A DNA stretch of 64,000 bases from UBA647 sp964400545 (GCA_964400545.1 CAYNUG010000001.1:46238-110237), one strand, 5' to 3'. Numbered from the stretch's first letter, positions 1 through 9,132 are shown. Made by a program: numbers and translations. The notes: a model not told the origin generated them from the letters alone.

Positions 1-469
1 CGATGGTCTCTGATATTCTTAGCCCTGTTGCATACATAAGTTCGAGAATGGCCCTGTCCCTTACTCCCGTATTCTTTGTTATATCCGGAGAATTTATCAG
101 GTCTACCACATCTTTTTTTGAAAGATATTTCGGAATACTTTTCCATTTTTTTGGAAATGAAATATTTGAGACGGGATTTACATCAATCTTTTCATCAATT
201 ATCAAATATTTGTAAAAACTCCTCAGAACGGATATCAAATGTGATTGAGTTGAGGGCATTTGACCTTTCCTGGATTCTACTCTGATAAAATCGAGGATAT
301 CTCCTTCTGAAACTTTTAGATATTCCAGATCTTTTTCTTTCAGAAAGTTTCCAAATTTATCCATCTCTCCTACATATGAAGACAGTGTGTTCCCTGACAA
401 TCCTTTCTCGATATCAAGAAATACCCTGTATCTGTCTAATTCATAAAAGTATTTATCTTTGTCCCACAT
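1..469 (-). CDS. xerD: Tyrosine recombinase XerC/XerD family, partial (3' end outside window)
   Basis: Site-specific tyrosine recombinase that would resolve chromosome dimers at dif. Only the first 156 residues are in the window; the gene runs off the left edge. The visible part starts MWDKDKYFYELDRYRVFL, has the N-terminal core-binding helices (about residues 5-90) and reaches the first catalytic box RDRAILELMYATGLRISE, in which the Arg of GLRISE is the first catalytic arginine. The ATG at 467-469 is preceded by GGAAG. It lies 14 bases downstream of the stop of the MBL-fold gene, so the two are probably co-transcribed. XerC versus XerD cannot be decided from this part, and an integrase of another kind cannot be fully excluded. 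Confidence 0.85.
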   Translation of the reverse strand, partial: MWDKDKYFYELDRYRVFLDIEKGLSGNTLSSYVGEMDKFGNFLKEKDLEYLKVSEGDILDFIRVESRKGQMPSTQSHLISVLRSFYKYLIIDEKIDVNPVSNISFPKKWKSIPKYLSKKDVVDLINSPDITKNTGVRDRAILELMYATGLRISETI

Positions 470-483
470 TTTATCTTCCGGCA

Positions 484-1101
484 TTACATAAATGGATTAA
501 ATGCCAACTCCTTTTTTAGTGTTGTCTCCTCTCCATGCCCCGGAAGCAAAATAGTTTCCGGAGGGAAAAGCCTTAAAATATCGAGAGAATTCTGCAGAAC
601 ACCAAAATCACCTCCCGGAAGATCTGTCCTCCCGACCGATCCGGCAAAGAGGGTGTCCCCGGTAAAAATGATATTCTCAGCCTTAAAACAAACGGACCCG
701 GGAGTATGACCCGGTGTATGTATAACGGTCAGTTCAACATCTCCGACACCAATCTTATCTCCGTTTTCAAAAAAGTTATCAGGGGGAGGAGGAATTGACA
801 ACCCTAAAGATTCTGCCAGACTCAAATTCACTCCTGAATTAAGGACAGGCAGATCTTCTTCGTGCATCATAAGTGGGATGTTAAATTCGTTAAGGATCCC
901 GGAAACACCGCCGCAATGGTCCATATGTGCATGGGTGAGAATCACACCTTTGGGAATCAGTTTCATCTTCCGGATTGTTTTTATTATCCGTTTGCCCTCA
1001 TCTCCGGGATCAATTATAAAACAATTCTCCCCTGTTTCCCGATAGACTATATAACAATTTACACCGAGTTCTCCAACAGTTATTTTATTATATCGCATCA
1101 C
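484..1101 (-). CDS. MBL-fold metallo-hydrolase (glyoxalase II-like)
   Basis: Metallo-beta-lactamase fold hydrolase of the small hydroxyacylglutathione-hydrolase-like (YcbL) type, probably cytosolic thioester hydrolase. The zinc motif THAHMDH is at residues 56-62, with further ligands in HTPGHTPGS (H132), GDTLFAGSVGRTD (D149) and LLPGHGEET (H189); 205 residues is the normal size for short glyoxalase II-like proteins. The start is either GTG at 1101 or ATG at 1098; an AGAAGGA sequence sits 9 bases before the GTG. It is followed closely by xerC/D. Substrate is not determined by sequence. Confidence 0.85.
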   Translation of the reverse strand: MMRYNKITVGELGVNCYIVYRETGENCFIIDPGDEGKRIIKTIRKMKLIPKGVILTHAHMDHCGGVSGILNEFNIPLMMHEEDLPVLNSGVNLSLAESLGLSIPPPPDNFFENGDKIGVGDVELTVIHTPGHTPGSVCFKAENIIFTGDTLFAGSVGRTDLPGGDFGVLQNSLDILRLFPPETILLPGHGEETTLKKELAFNPFM

Positions 1102-1150
1102 AAATACTAATCCTTCTGGAAAATATACCAGAATCCCATAATATTAGAAA

Positions 1151-1166
1151 GGGGACAGGCACTTTT
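1151..1166 (+). repeat. Interspersed repeat unit GGGGACAGGCACTTTT (copy 1)
   Basis: The 16-base string GGGGACAGGCACTTTT occurs here, again at 53548-53563 and in reverse at 63847-63862, always between genes. The identical unit in three spacers is seen directly; its relation to REP-type elements mobilised by Y1/RAYT transposases is inference from similar strings in other genomes. Confidence 0.7.
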
Positions 1167-1276
1167 CAAAATAAAGATCAGATCCTAGATCCGAAACGAC
1201 CCCGAATTAACCAAATCCAAATATTTAGAACGAGAATATAACTGCGTCTGAAATTTTTAATTTGAAAAAATGATGT

Positions 1277-1282
1277 TATAAT
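1277..1282 (+). promoter_or_regulatory. Possible -10 box for gpmI
   Basis: A perfect TATAAT lies 31 bases before the TTG start of gpmI. No good -35 hexamer is found 16-18 bases upstream, so this is a weak call. Confidence 0.35.
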
Positions 1283-1313
1283 TTAAAGTTATATAATTAA
1301 AGGAAGTGATAAA

Positions 1314-2828
1314 TTGAAGAAGCCGGTTTGTTTAATAATCAGAGACGGATGGGGCAAAGGTGATCAAACAGATTCAAATGCAATATTTGTAGCAAAAACA
1401 CCTTTTACAGACGGTATAGAGAAAAAATTCCCTACAACAATGATTAAAACATCCGGACTGGATGTAGGGCTACCGGAAAGATATCAGGGCAATAGTGAGG
1501 TCGGCCATCTTAATATCGGAGCAGGAAGGATCGTTTACCAGAGCCTCACTAGAATTGAGAATTCCATTAATAACGGAGAATTCTTTAAGAATAAGAAATT
1601 AAGAAAATCAATAATATCTGCGATCAAAAAAAAAGCCACTATTCATTTGATGGGACTTATTCAGGAAGAAGGTGTCCACGCTGTTACCAGGCATTGCTTT
1701 GAAATATTGAAGATCGCAAAAGATGAAGGTGCCAAAGATGTGCTCATTCATGCAATAACAGACGGGAGGGACACGCCACCGAGATCGGCACTGGAACATC
1801 TGAAATTTCTTCAGGATGGAATTAACAGAATAGGAATAGGAAGAATTGCATCTGTTACCGGCAGATACTATATGATGGACAGGGACAAAAGGTGGGACAG
1901 AACCGAAATCGGCTATAGGGCCATAATGGAAGGAAAAGGACTGCATGTTAAGAACTGGGAAGAAGCAGTCCGGAATAATTACGCCCAGGGTATAACTGAC
2001 GAATTCATTAAGCCCTGCACAATAAACTATACAGGGATCGATCGGGACGATACTTTTATTTTTTTCAACTACAGATTTGACAGAACACGCCAAATAACCA
2101 AAGCAATTGTCGAAAAAGATTTTTCTGAATTCAGTACCATTAGGCATAACATGGATTTCCTGACAATGACCCATTATTATGATAACGGGAATTTTACCGA
2201 ACTTTTTTCAGAACTCACATACAAAAACATTCTGGGAGAAATTATTTCTTTAGAGGGGATCAGACAATTAAGGATCTCTGAAACTGAAAAATTCGCCCAT
2301 GTTACATTCTTCTTTAATGCACTCAGAAATAAACCATTTCCCGGAGAGGACAGAATTCTCGTCAACAGTCCAAAAGTTGCAACCTATGATAAAAAACCTG
2401 AAATGTCCGCTTTCGAAATAACTGAAAAACTCCTGATCGCGATCAGGTCGAAAAAGTATGATTTAATAATAGTGAACTTCGCAAACTGTGACATGGTGGG
2501 TCATACCGGCGTTTTCAACAAGATACTAAAAGCAGTTGAAACTGTGGATTCATGTACAAATAAAGTGTCTGAAGCTGTCCTTGATCAGGACGGAGTTGTC
2601 ATTCTGACCGCAGATCACGGCAACGCCGAAGAGACAAAACTCGAGGACGGATCTCCGATGACATCACATACAACAAATCCGGTTCCTCTTACATTGCTTG
2701 GGGCGGGAAATATCAAACTCAGATCCGGCGGAAAGCTCAGTGACATCGCTCCAACCATACTGGAGATCATGGGGATAAACCAACCTCCCGAAATGGATGG
2801 AGTAAGTCTTATAAAAAAATCTTCCTGA
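1314..2828 (+). CDS. gpmI: 2,3-bisphosphoglycerate-independent phosphoglycerate mutase
   Basis: Glycolytic enzyme interconverting 3- and 2-phosphoglycerate, cofactor-independent and Mn-dependent, of the alkaline phosphatase superfamily. The metal motif RDGWG has D11; the phosphoserine nucleophile is S61 in NSEVGHLNIGAGR; DGRDTPP, RYYMMDRDKRWDR and the C-terminal metal motif DHGNAEE followed by SHTTNPVPL are all present, and 504 residues is the family length. The start is TTG at 1314 with AAGGAAG upstream. It is transcribed alone between divergent and downstream units. It is not a phosphopentomutase (DeoB), which belongs to the same superfamily but lacks this architecture. Confidence 0.95.
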   Translation: MKKPVCLIIRDGWGKGDQTDSNAIFVAKTPFTDGIEKKFPTTMIKTSGLDVGLPERYQGNSEVGHLNIGAGRIVYQSLTRIENSINNGEFFKNKKLRKSIISAIKKKATIHLMGLIQEEGVHAVTRHCFEILKIAKDEGAKDVLIHAITDGRDTPPRSALEHLKFLQDGINRIGIGRIASVTGRYYMMDRDKRWDRTEIGYRAIMEGKGLHVKNWEEAVRNNYAQGITDEFIKPCTINYTGIDRDDTFIFFNYRFDRTRQITKAIVEKDFSEFSTIRHNMDFLTMTHYYDNGNFTELFSELTYKNILGEIISLEGIRQLRISETEKFAHVTFFFNALRNKPFPGEDRILVNSPKVATYDKKPEMSAFEITEKLLIAIRSKKYDLIIVNFANCDMVGHTGVFNKILKAVETVDSCTNKVSEAVLDQDGVVILTADHGNAEETKLEDGSPMTSHTTNPVPLTLLGAGNIKLRSGGKLSDIAPTILEIMGINQPPEMDGVSLIKKSS

Positions 2829-2867
2829 TAACTGTTCTATCTCATTTCGTTATGTACCATAATTATA

Positions 2868-2896
2868 TTGTTTTTTTTATCTAAAAAAAATATAAT
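2868..2896 (+). promoter_or_regulatory. Sigma-70-like promoter for the FadL-like gene
   Basis: TTGTTT (2868-2873) and a perfect TATAAT (2891-2896) are separated by 17 bases, ending 20 bases before the ATG, with AGGAGGATAT in between. Confidence 0.55.
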
Positions 2897-2916
2897 CTGG
2901 ATTAATAGGAGGATAT

Positions 2917-4191
2917 ATGAAAAATATGTTCAAAATTTTCAGCATTATTGTACTTATGTTAGGACTCTCGTTCAGCGCATATTCAAATGGATTAAATCTG
3001 AACGGAATGGGTACTAAAGCTATAAGTATGGGTGGTGCATTTATTGCAGTTGCAGACGATTACAGCGCAGTATTCTGGAATCCCGCAGGATTGACGCAGA
3101 TGGACAAAGCAAACTTCACTGCTTTTTCATCCTTCATAGTTCCAACAGGCACCTACAAGTATGCAGTCGCCGGTATAGACACGACATCAGAAAGTAAGAT
3201 CTTTCCAGCCCCGGCAATTACATATTACAAACCACTTTCTGACAAACTGGTTTTCGGACTTACTTTTTATGCAACATCGGGAGCAGGGGCTTACTGGAAT
3301 GGTGCAGACCTTAAACCGCTTAACGTAGGATTCCCCGCTGATACAAAAGCATACAAATGGGAAAGTAAAGTTGGCGGACTTACCGTTTCACCTGTCATTG
3401 CATTCAAAATAAGCGATAAGTTCTCACTTGGCGCAACTCTAAATATTACATACGGAATGCTGGATATGAACAGACATGCTCTTGGTTTACAATACACGGA
3501 ATCCGCAACCGGTATCGGCTTTGGTGCAACAATCGGTGCAATGTTCAAACCTTCGGATAAGTTCAGCATCGGATTAACATTTAAAACCCCTCAAAAGCTT
3601 ACTTTGAAAGGGGATATTGCTCTTGAACGTCTCAGTAATGTGTTACCTATCCCGGGATTAAATGATTCGGTAGAGATAACAAGAGATATCACATGGCCGA
3701 TGTGGGCCGGTGTAGGAATCGCTTTCAAACCTACAGATAAACTTACAATTGCTTTTGATGTCCAGTATACCAAATGGTCAACTCTCGACGAACTTCCTGC
3801 CGAAACGGATGACACATTATGGAACACTTCATTGCCGTTTATCGGGAAACTGATCGATGGAACTTCGTACGAATTGATGTGGGAAGATGCAACTCAGATA
3901 AGAGTGGGATTCGACTACAAACTTTCTGACACATTTTCACTGAGAGGCGGTTACTATAACGATCCGGCTCCAGCACCTGATACAACACTCAACATACTCC
4001 TCCCCAGTATTACATATAATGTATTCACACTCGGTTTCGGTTACCATACCGAAAAGATCGTTCTTGATGCAGGCTTTGAATATCTGAGCGGAGCTGACAG
4101 AGAGGCTGACATGTCTCTGAGTAAAGCAATGCCAGGTACACATGGGATGAAAATGCTGGTTCCGTCCATCAGCTTAACATTTAATTTTTAA
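2917..4191 (+). CDS. OmpP1/FadL/TodX family outer membrane transport protein
   Basis: Outer membrane beta-barrel for uptake of hydrophobic compounds such as long-chain fatty acids or aromatics. A signal peptide covers about residues 1-23 (hydrophobic LMLGLSFSAYS), followed by the family signature NGMGTKAISMGGAFIAVADD and the WNPAG motif that forms part of the N-terminal hatch. The C terminus SLTFNF ends in Phe, as expected for BAM-assembled barrels; 424 residues fits the family. RBS AGGAGG precedes the ATG. A rho-independent terminator follows, so it is probably a single-gene unit. The substrate cannot be read from sequence. Confidence 0.9.
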   Translation: MKNMFKIFSIIVLMLGLSFSAYSNGLNLNGMGTKAISMGGAFIAVADDYSAVFWNPAGLTQMDKANFTAFSSFIVPTGTYKYAVAGIDTTSESKIFPAPAITYYKPLSDKLVFGLTFYATSGAGAYWNGADLKPLNVGFPADTKAYKWESKVGGLTVSPVIAFKISDKFSLGATLNITYGMLDMNRHALGLQYTESATGIGFGATIGAMFKPSDKFSIGLTFKTPQKLTLKGDIALERLSNVLPIPGLNDSVEITRDITWPMWAGVGIAFKPTDKLTIAFDVQYTKWSTLDELPAETDDTLWNTSLPFIGKLIDGTSYELMWEDATQIRVGFDYKLSDTFSLRGGYYNDPAPAPDTTLNILLPSITYNVFTLGFGYHTEKIVLDAGFEYLSGADREADMSLSKAMPGTHGMKMLVPSISLTFNF

Positions 4192-4208
4192 TACAAATAT
4201 CAAAATAA

Positions 4209-4244
4209 AGGGGGAAAAGGTTTGTGCCTTTTCCCTTTTTTTTT
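4209..4244 (+). terminator. Rho-independent terminator after the FadL-like gene
   Basis: GGGAAAAGG (4212-4220), a loop TTTGTG, CCTTTTCCC (4227-4235) and nine T residues form a textbook terminator 20 bases after the stop codon. Confidence 0.85.
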
Positions 4245-4290
4245 CTTGAAAAAAATTGGCTTATAATGTAGTATCCGTTCAGGAGGAAAA

Positions 4291-5202
4291 ATGGATAACG
4301 AGATACATATTCCGACAGATGTTCCGAACGGAAGTATAAATGAATATCTTTCAAATGCCGATGAGATAACACTCGGTTCCGGGAGAGTTATGCTTTTCGC
4401 AGGTGACCAGAAAATTGAGCACCTGAATGCAGACTTTTATGGGGATAATATACACAAAGATGATGGTGATCCTGAGCATCTTTTCAGGATAGCCGACAAA
4501 GCCGAGATCGGGGTTTTTGCAACCCAGATGGGATTGATATCAATGTACGGCAGTGATTATCCGGAAGTTCCATACCTTGTGAAGTTAAATTCAAAAACTA
4601 ATCTGGTCAAGACTGCTCAGAAAGATCCGGTTTCACTACAGCATATAGATATGGATCAGGTTATTGATTTCAAGAATAAATCGGGACTTAATATTCTCGG
4701 GATCGGTTACACAATATATCTCGGAAGTGAATTTGAGCACTTAATGATAAGAGAAGCAGCTCAGGCTATTCGTCACGCACATGAATACGGGCTGGTCTCA
4801 GTACTCTGGATATATCCGAGGGGACAGTCCGTAAAAAATGAAAAGGATCCCGATCTCATTGCAGGAGCTACCGGAGTAGCTGCAACACTTGGCACAGACT
4901 TTGTAAAGGTCAACTATCCGAAAAAAGAAGGCGAGGAATCATCAGAAATGTTTAAAAGAGCTGTGATCGCGGCAGGAAAAACAAAAGTAATATGTGCAGG
5001 AGGATCAAGTACTGATCCGAAACTTTTCCTACAGCGTCTTCATGACCAGATCCATATATCCGGAGCAATGGGAAATGCAACAGGAAGAAATATCCATCAA
5101 AAATCCCTCGAGGATGCTGTACGGATCGCAAATGCAACTTCAGCAATAACTATCCATGACAAAAGTGTTGAAGAGGCCTTTAAAATTTACAACGGAAAAT
5201 AA
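4291..5202 (+). CDS. Class I fructose-bisphosphate aldolase-like protein (DhnA/FbaB type)
   Basis: TIM-barrel Schiff-base aldolase of the DeoC/LacD/DhnA superfamily, most likely splitting fructose-1,6-bisphosphate in the cytosol. Evidence is the early AGDQKIEHLN motif (catalytic Asp region), the TDFVKVNYP motif with the presumed Schiff-base lysine, and the phosphate-binding end GGSSTDPK followed by SGAMGNATGRNIHQ. Length 303 is typical for archaeal-type class I aldolases. An RBS CAGGAGG precedes the ATG and a TATAAT lies at 4262-4267 without a clear -35. A 2-amino-3,7-dideoxy-heptulosonate synthase or another DhnA-like aldolase is the alternative, but neighbours give no support for it. Confidence 0.8.
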   Translation: MDNEIHIPTDVPNGSINEYLSNADEITLGSGRVMLFAGDQKIEHLNADFYGDNIHKDDGDPEHLFRIADKAEIGVFATQMGLISMYGSDYPEVPYLVKLNSKTNLVKTAQKDPVSLQHIDMDQVIDFKNKSGLNILGIGYTIYLGSEFEHLMIREAAQAIRHAHEYGLVSVLWIYPRGQSVKNEKDPDLIAGATGVAATLGTDFVKVNYPKKEGEESSEMFKRAVIAAGKTKVICAGGSSTDPKLFLQRLHDQIHISGAMGNATGRNIHQKSLEDAVRIANATSAITIHDKSVEEAFKIYNGK

Positions 5203-5268
5203 TCTTTTCTGATAATTATTAAGATTTATTCATATAAACTGAGCCGGTGTTATAAGCATTCGTATTAA

Positions 5269-5297
5269 TTGACACAATAAATTTATTTTGATAACAT
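5269..5297 (+). promoter_or_regulatory. Sigma-70-like promoter of metK
   Basis: Perfect TTGACA (5269-5274), a 17-base spacer and TAACAT (5292-5297), ending 24 bases before the ATG; ACGGAGGAAT is the RBS. The leader is too short for a SAM riboswitch. Confidence 0.7.
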
Positions 5298-5321
5298 CGA
5301 CTGTTAACACACGGAGGAATT

Positions 5322-6473
5322 ATGATAAAAGGAAAATATCTGTTTACATCCGAATCGGTCACCGAAGGACATCCGGATAAGGTTTGCGACCAGATATCTG
5401 ATGCAATTCTGGATAAATGTCTATCTCTTGACAAAGAATCAAAAGTGGCAGTAGAATGCCTTATAAAAACCGGAGCAGTGATTGTAGCCGGAGAAATAAC
5501 AACAAATTGTTATGTGAAAATCCCAAAAATAGTAAGAGAAACTCTCAAAGAAATAGGGTATACAAAATCAAGTTTTGGTATGGATGCCGACAATACCGCG
5601 GTTCTGGTTCATCTTGAAGAACAGTCTTCTGATATCTACCAGGGAGTAAATTCCGAAGATGGTCAATACAAAGAACAGGGAGCAGGAGACCAGGGAATGA
5701 TGTTCGGATATGCAACTAATGAAACGAACAACTATATGCCGCTTCCTATTGATATGGCTCACAAACTTTCGAAAAAACTCGCCGAAGTAAGGAAAAATGG
5801 CACTCTCCCCTATCTGGGACCTGACGGGAAATCTCAAGTCACAGTCGAATATAACGATGGCAAACCGCAAAAGATAACAACTGTCGTTATTTCGAATCAG
5901 CACGATGAGGGAATTGAACATAAGCAGATAAAAGATGATGTTATCAGGGAAGTGATCAAGCCGGTTCTGGGAGATTTGATCAATAATGAAACAATATTTT
6001 TTGTTAATCCCACAGGAAAATTTGTTAGAGGTGGTCCCCAGGCTGATGCAGGTCTGACAGGAAGAAAGATTATTGTCGATACTTATGGTGGAATGGGGAG
6101 ACATGGAGGCGGTGCATTCTCAGGAAAAGATGCTTCAAAAGTTGACCGTTCCGGAGCATATGCCGCAAGATATATTGCAAAGAACGTAGTCGCTGCAGGC
6201 CTTGCCGACAGATGTGAGATCCAACTTGCTTATGCAATAGGAGTTGCAGAACCGGTATCTGTAATGGCTAATACATTTGGGACAGGAAAGATTCCTGAAG
6301 AAAAAATAGTTGAGATGATCAGCGAGGTTTTTCCGTTAAAACCGGCTGATATAATTAAAGAATTAGGATTAAAAGAACCAATATTTAAACAGACAGCTGC
6401 TTACGGACATTTCGGAAGAGACTCTTTCCCATGGGAAAAACTGGACAAGGTTGACGATCTAAAAAAATATTAA
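5322..6473 (+). CDS. metK: S-adenosylmethionine synthetase
   Basis: Makes S-adenosylmethionine from methionine and ATP in the cytosol. The N-terminal ATP motif TSESVTEGHPDKVCDQISDA, the GAGDQGMMFGYA hexapeptide region, GGPQADAGLTGRKIIVDTYGG and the phosphate loop GGGAFSGKDASKVDRS are all intact; 383 residues equals the bacterial family length. The RBS GGAGG is 5 bases before the ATG. It has its own promoter and sits just upstream of the HD-GYP regulator (23 bases), which may share the transcript. Confidence 0.97.
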   Translation: MIKGKYLFTSESVTEGHPDKVCDQISDAILDKCLSLDKESKVAVECLIKTGAVIVAGEITTNCYVKIPKIVRETLKEIGYTKSSFGMDADNTAVLVHLEEQSSDIYQGVNSEDGQYKEQGAGDQGMMFGYATNETNNYMPLPIDMAHKLSKKLAEVRKNGTLPYLGPDGKSQVTVEYNDGKPQKITTVVISNQHDEGIEHKQIKDDVIREVIKPVLGDLINNETIFFVNPTGKFVRGGPQADAGLTGRKIIVDTYGGMGRHGGGAFSGKDASKVDRSGAYAARYIAKNVVAAGLADRCEIQLAYAIGVAEPVSVMANTFGTGKIPEEKIVEMISEVFPLKPADIIKELGLKEPIFKQTAAYGHFGRDSFPWEKLDKVDDLKKY

Positions 6474-6496
6474 AAATATAATAGAGCGAAAGATAT

Positions 6497-7588
6497 ATGA
6501 GCAGGAAAAGATATAAGGTCCTTATTACTGATGATGAGAGTGATATCAGGGAACTACTGGGAGATTTTCTTGAAGATAAAGGATTCGATTACTTCCTTGC
6601 TGAAAATGCATTCGAATCCCTGGAGATATTCAAGAACAATCCCGATATAGACTTGGTAATGTCCGATATCAGAATGCCGGGGAGATCGGGCCTCGATCTA
6701 CTCGGAGATATAAAGCAAATTGATGAAGATGTCATTGTGATAATGATCTCTGCCGTAAAAGATATTGAGTCAGCTATTTCTGCAATGTCCAGAGGTGCAT
6801 ACGACTATGTATCAAAACCTTTCAAACTGGCCGAAGTAGGAATAATAGTTGACAAAGCAATAGACAAAAGGAGACTTATTCTTGAAAACCGGGAATACCA
6901 ACGGAATCTGGAGATAAAAGTCGCCGAAAGGACTGAAGAATTGAAAAATGCATTGAATGAATTGGATACATCATACCTTATGACACTGGAATCACTTGCC
7001 ACTGCTCTCGACATGAGAGATGAAGAAACACAAGGGCATTCGGTAAGGGTTCTACAATATGCAATGAAACTGGCCGAACTCATGAACATAAAAGATCCTG
7101 CTAAACTTAAAATTCTTGAATATGGGTCTCTCCTCCATGATATCGGAAAAATTGGGATACCGGATGCAATCTTAAAAAAACCATCCAGTCTTAATGAAGA
7201 AGAATGGAAGATAATGAGAACTCATCCGTCAGCCGGATATAAAATACTCAGCAATATCCGATTCCTTGAAGAAGCCTCAAAAATAGTCCTTTATCATCAT
7301 GAGAACTATGACGGGACCGGTTACCCGGATAAACTCAAAGGGAATGACATACCGTGGGCAGCCAGAATATTTTCAGTTGCAGATGCTCTTGATGCAATGA
7401 CCTCTCACCGTTCATACCGAGATGCCCTTTCTTTCGAAAAAGCAGAAGCGGAATTGAGGCAATACTCAGGGACAAGATTTGATCCGGAAGTAGTCGAGGC
7501 ATTTTTGACCATTTCCATCACAGATTGGGAAAAAGAAGGTCAAAAAGCGATCAGAAAAGTTAAAGAAAACCACTCGTCTGATAATTAA
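6497..7588 (+). CDS. Response regulator with HD-GYP domain (c-di-GMP phosphodiesterase, RpfG-like)
   Basis: Two-component response regulator with a degradative cyclic-di-GMP output. The receiver domain spans about residues 5-122 with acidic pair D12/D13, phospho-acceptor D57 (SDIRMPG) and K108 in SKPFK. A helical linker (125-165) leads to an HD-GYP domain with H214-D215 in LLHDIGKIGIPD and the signature HHENYDGTGYP at 267-277, all intact, so active c-di-GMP hydrolysis is expected. No cognate histidine kinase is adjacent. Its stop overlaps the convergent stop of rimI by four bases. Confidence 0.92.
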   Translation: MSRKRYKVLITDDESDIRELLGDFLEDKGFDYFLAENAFESLEIFKNNPDIDLVMSDIRMPGRSGLDLLGDIKQIDEDVIVIMISAVKDIESAISAMSRGAYDYVSKPFKLAEVGIIVDKAIDKRRLILENREYQRNLEIKVAERTEELKNALNELDTSYLMTLESLATALDMRDEETQGHSVRVLQYAMKLAELMNIKDPAKLKILEYGSLLHDIGKIGIPDAILKKPSSLNEEEWKIMRTHPSAGYKILSNIRFLEEASKIVLYHHENYDGTGYPDKLKGNDIPWAARIFSVADALDAMTSHRSYRDALSFEKAEAELRQYSGTRFDPEVVEAFLTISITDWEKEGQKAIRKVKENHSSDN

Positions 7589-8052
7589 TTCAGATCAAGC
7601 CTTAATATCAGAGCATCATCTCCGGGATTATTATAGTATCCTTTTCTGATCCGGAGAAATTTGAACCCTGACTTCTCATAGAATTGTACTGCTCTTTTAT
7701 TTTGAGATCTCACTTCAAGAAAGACTGATTCCATTTTTTCTCCAACAGCAATTTCTATCAGGGATGATAAAAGACCCCATCCTATTCCCTTCCTTCTTGA
7801 TTTCCTCTTCACTGCAATATTGTTTATTTCTATGATATCGATAATTTTCCTGAAAACTATAAACCCCTCAATATTTCTGTTCTCAAAACTGCGAAAAACG
7901 AGTATAGTGGAAATTTTATTATTAAACTCTTCCTCAAAAAATGATCTTTTCCATGGATTTGGCGAACTTTCTCTCTCTATATCCAAAATATCATCAATAT
8001 CTTCCGGCTTCGCCTTCTCAATTTTTCCTTTTTCCAAAATTTTTCTCGGCAT
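7585..8052 (-). CDS. rimI: Ribosomal protein alanine N-acetyltransferase RimI-like (GNAT)
   Basis: GNAT-fold acetyltransferase; the acetyl-CoA motif RRKGIGWGLLSSL and the following LEVRSQNKRAVQFYEKSGF are the RimI hallmarks, with NPW near the N terminus. 155 residues is normal. The ORF start overlaps the end of tsaB by 35 bases, an unusually long overlap, so the true start could be a few codons downstream, for example the TTG codon near residue 6. The tsaB-rimI pairing is common in bacteria and supports the call. Stop codons of this gene and the HD-GYP gene interlock on opposite strands. Confidence 0.85.
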   Translation of the reverse strand: MPRKILEKGKIEKAKPEDIDDILDIERESSPNPWKRSFFEEEFNNKISTILVFRSFENRNIEGFIVFRKIIDIIEINNIAVKRKSRRKGIGWGLLSSLIEIAVGEKMESVFLEVRSQNKRAVQFYEKSGFKFLRIRKGYYNNPGDDALILRLDLN

Positions 8053-8713
8053 CCGGAATCCTTATGTACAAAGGTTCAATATTGCCTGTCCCTTTCTTAT
8101 AATTACCAGCATTAAATTCCGTCAATGCAATGGACCCGACTTCACTTGATATAAAAGGAGATCTGTTGACAACAATGCTTCCCGGAAAATCTTCTGAAAG
8201 AAGATCTTTATATACCAAAGAACCCATGCCGGTAAAACAAATATTGCTTTCATTTTGCAATTCACCCTTCAGTTCTCCGACCTTTATCAATGTCGGTTCA
8301 ATACTCCGGACCAAATCATTCTTTTTGCTCTTGTATGAAGCAAAATATATTTCTTCCCTTCGTGCATCAAGTATGGGAATAATGGTCATCCCCGTATAGG
8401 TCAATTTTGCTGCTGCAGCTTCCAGCGAACTTACAGGAACAACAGGGATAGGCTTGCCGAAGAACAGTCCTTTCAATGTTGCAAGACCGACTCTGATCCC
8501 TGTAAAAAATCCCGGCCCGACAGAGACTCCTATAAGACCGATGTCATCAGCATTGATCTTTAATGTTAAAAACACTGAATCAATATATGAAACAAGTGTT
8601 TTGGAAAGTTCCTCTGAAGAAATAAAATTAAACTCAGTAAGGATCTCTTCCCCTTTCAGAATAGTGATAGAACAATAATTGGAAGTCGTATCAAGTGCAA
8701 GAGTAAACTTCAT
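8018..8713 (-). CDS. tsaB: tRNA threonylcarbamoyladenosine biosynthesis protein TsaB
   Basis: Partner of TsaD and TsaE in making t6A37 on ANN-decoding tRNAs; inactive ASKHA-fold paralogue acting as a scaffold. The N terminus LALDTTSNYCSI, the segment SVGPGFFTGIRVGLATLKG and PILDARREEIYFA are diagnostic; 231 residues is typical. Its ATG overlaps the stop of the RsbW-like gene (ATGA), and it leads into rimI, forming a three-gene operon with a promoter just upstream of 9126. Confidence 0.93.
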   Translation of the reverse strand: MKFTLALDTTSNYCSITILKGEEILTEFNFISSEELSKTLVSYIDSVFLTLKINADDIGLIGVSVGPGFFTGIRVGLATLKGLFFGKPIPVVPVSSLEAAAAKLTYTGMTIIPILDARREEIYFASYKSKKNDLVRSIEPTLIKVGELKGELQNESNICFTGMGSLVYKDLLSEDFPGSIVVNRSPFISSEVGSIALTEFNAGNYKKGTGNIEPLYIRIPDAEKNFGKRKN

Positions 8714-9126
8714 ACTGCTTTTTCAAGAATGACTCTCGTCCCGGTTCCGATATTTGAAAAATCTACACGATCCATATAGTTCCTCATTATAAGAATCCCC
8801 CTTCCGTTAAGTGAAAGGACGTCCTTAGATTCGATCTTCTTTGACATCTCCTCGAAATCAACTATTTCAGTATTCTGATCCGTTACTGTCAATTTCAGTT
8901 TCCTTTTCTCCCATTCGAAATCGAGGAAGACCCTTTTCTTCGGATCATATTTGTTCCCGTGAATGATCGCATTGTTAATTACTTCTCTGAGAGATATCTC
9001 GATCTTGAACATATCATCATCCGATATCTTCAAAATGTTCTTCAGATAATTAAGGATGAATACAGTGAATTCAGTAAATTTAAGATTACTGACAAAATTC
9101 GTAGATATTTTTCTGCCTGTTAGCAT
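8710..9126 (-). CDS. RsbW-like serine kinase / anti-sigma factor (HATPase_c_2)
   Basis: GHKL-type ATP-binding protein of the anti-sigma/serine kinase family. The N-box EVINNAIIHGN and the G-box SLNGRGILIMRNYMD are present, and the gene is a stand-alone ATPase domain of 138 residues. It is first in an operon with tsaB and rimI, with no sigma factor or antagonist beside it; the STAS and SpoIIE proteins at 61-63 kb could be partners, but that set has its own kinase. No Shine-Dalgarno is present; the -10 box ends 6 bases before the ATG, suggesting a leaderless transcript. Confidence 0.8.
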   Translation of the reverse strand: MLTGRKISTNFVSNLKFTEFTVFILNYLKNILKISDDDMFKIEISLREVINNAIIHGNKYDPKKRVFLDFEWEKRKLKLTVTDQNTEIVDFEEMSKKIESKDVLSLNGRGILIMRNYMDRVDFSNIGTGTRVILEKAV

Positions 9127-9132
9127 ATCAAA

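Noticed and set aside
1176..1195. Palindrome GATCCTAGATC near 1180 as an operator.
   Set aside because: Short, imperfect and in a spacer with repeat material; no regulator or repeat copy supports it.
1314..2828. The alkaline-phosphatase-superfamily enzyme as phosphopentomutase (DeoB), which would complete the nucleoside path.
   Set aside because: Motifs and length (504 residues with NSEVGH and DGRDTPP) are those of cofactor-independent phosphoglycerate mutase; DeoB is shorter and lacks them.
5203..5321. SAM riboswitch upstream of metK.
   Set aside because: The leader after the promoter is only about 20 bases, too short for any known SAM riboswitch.
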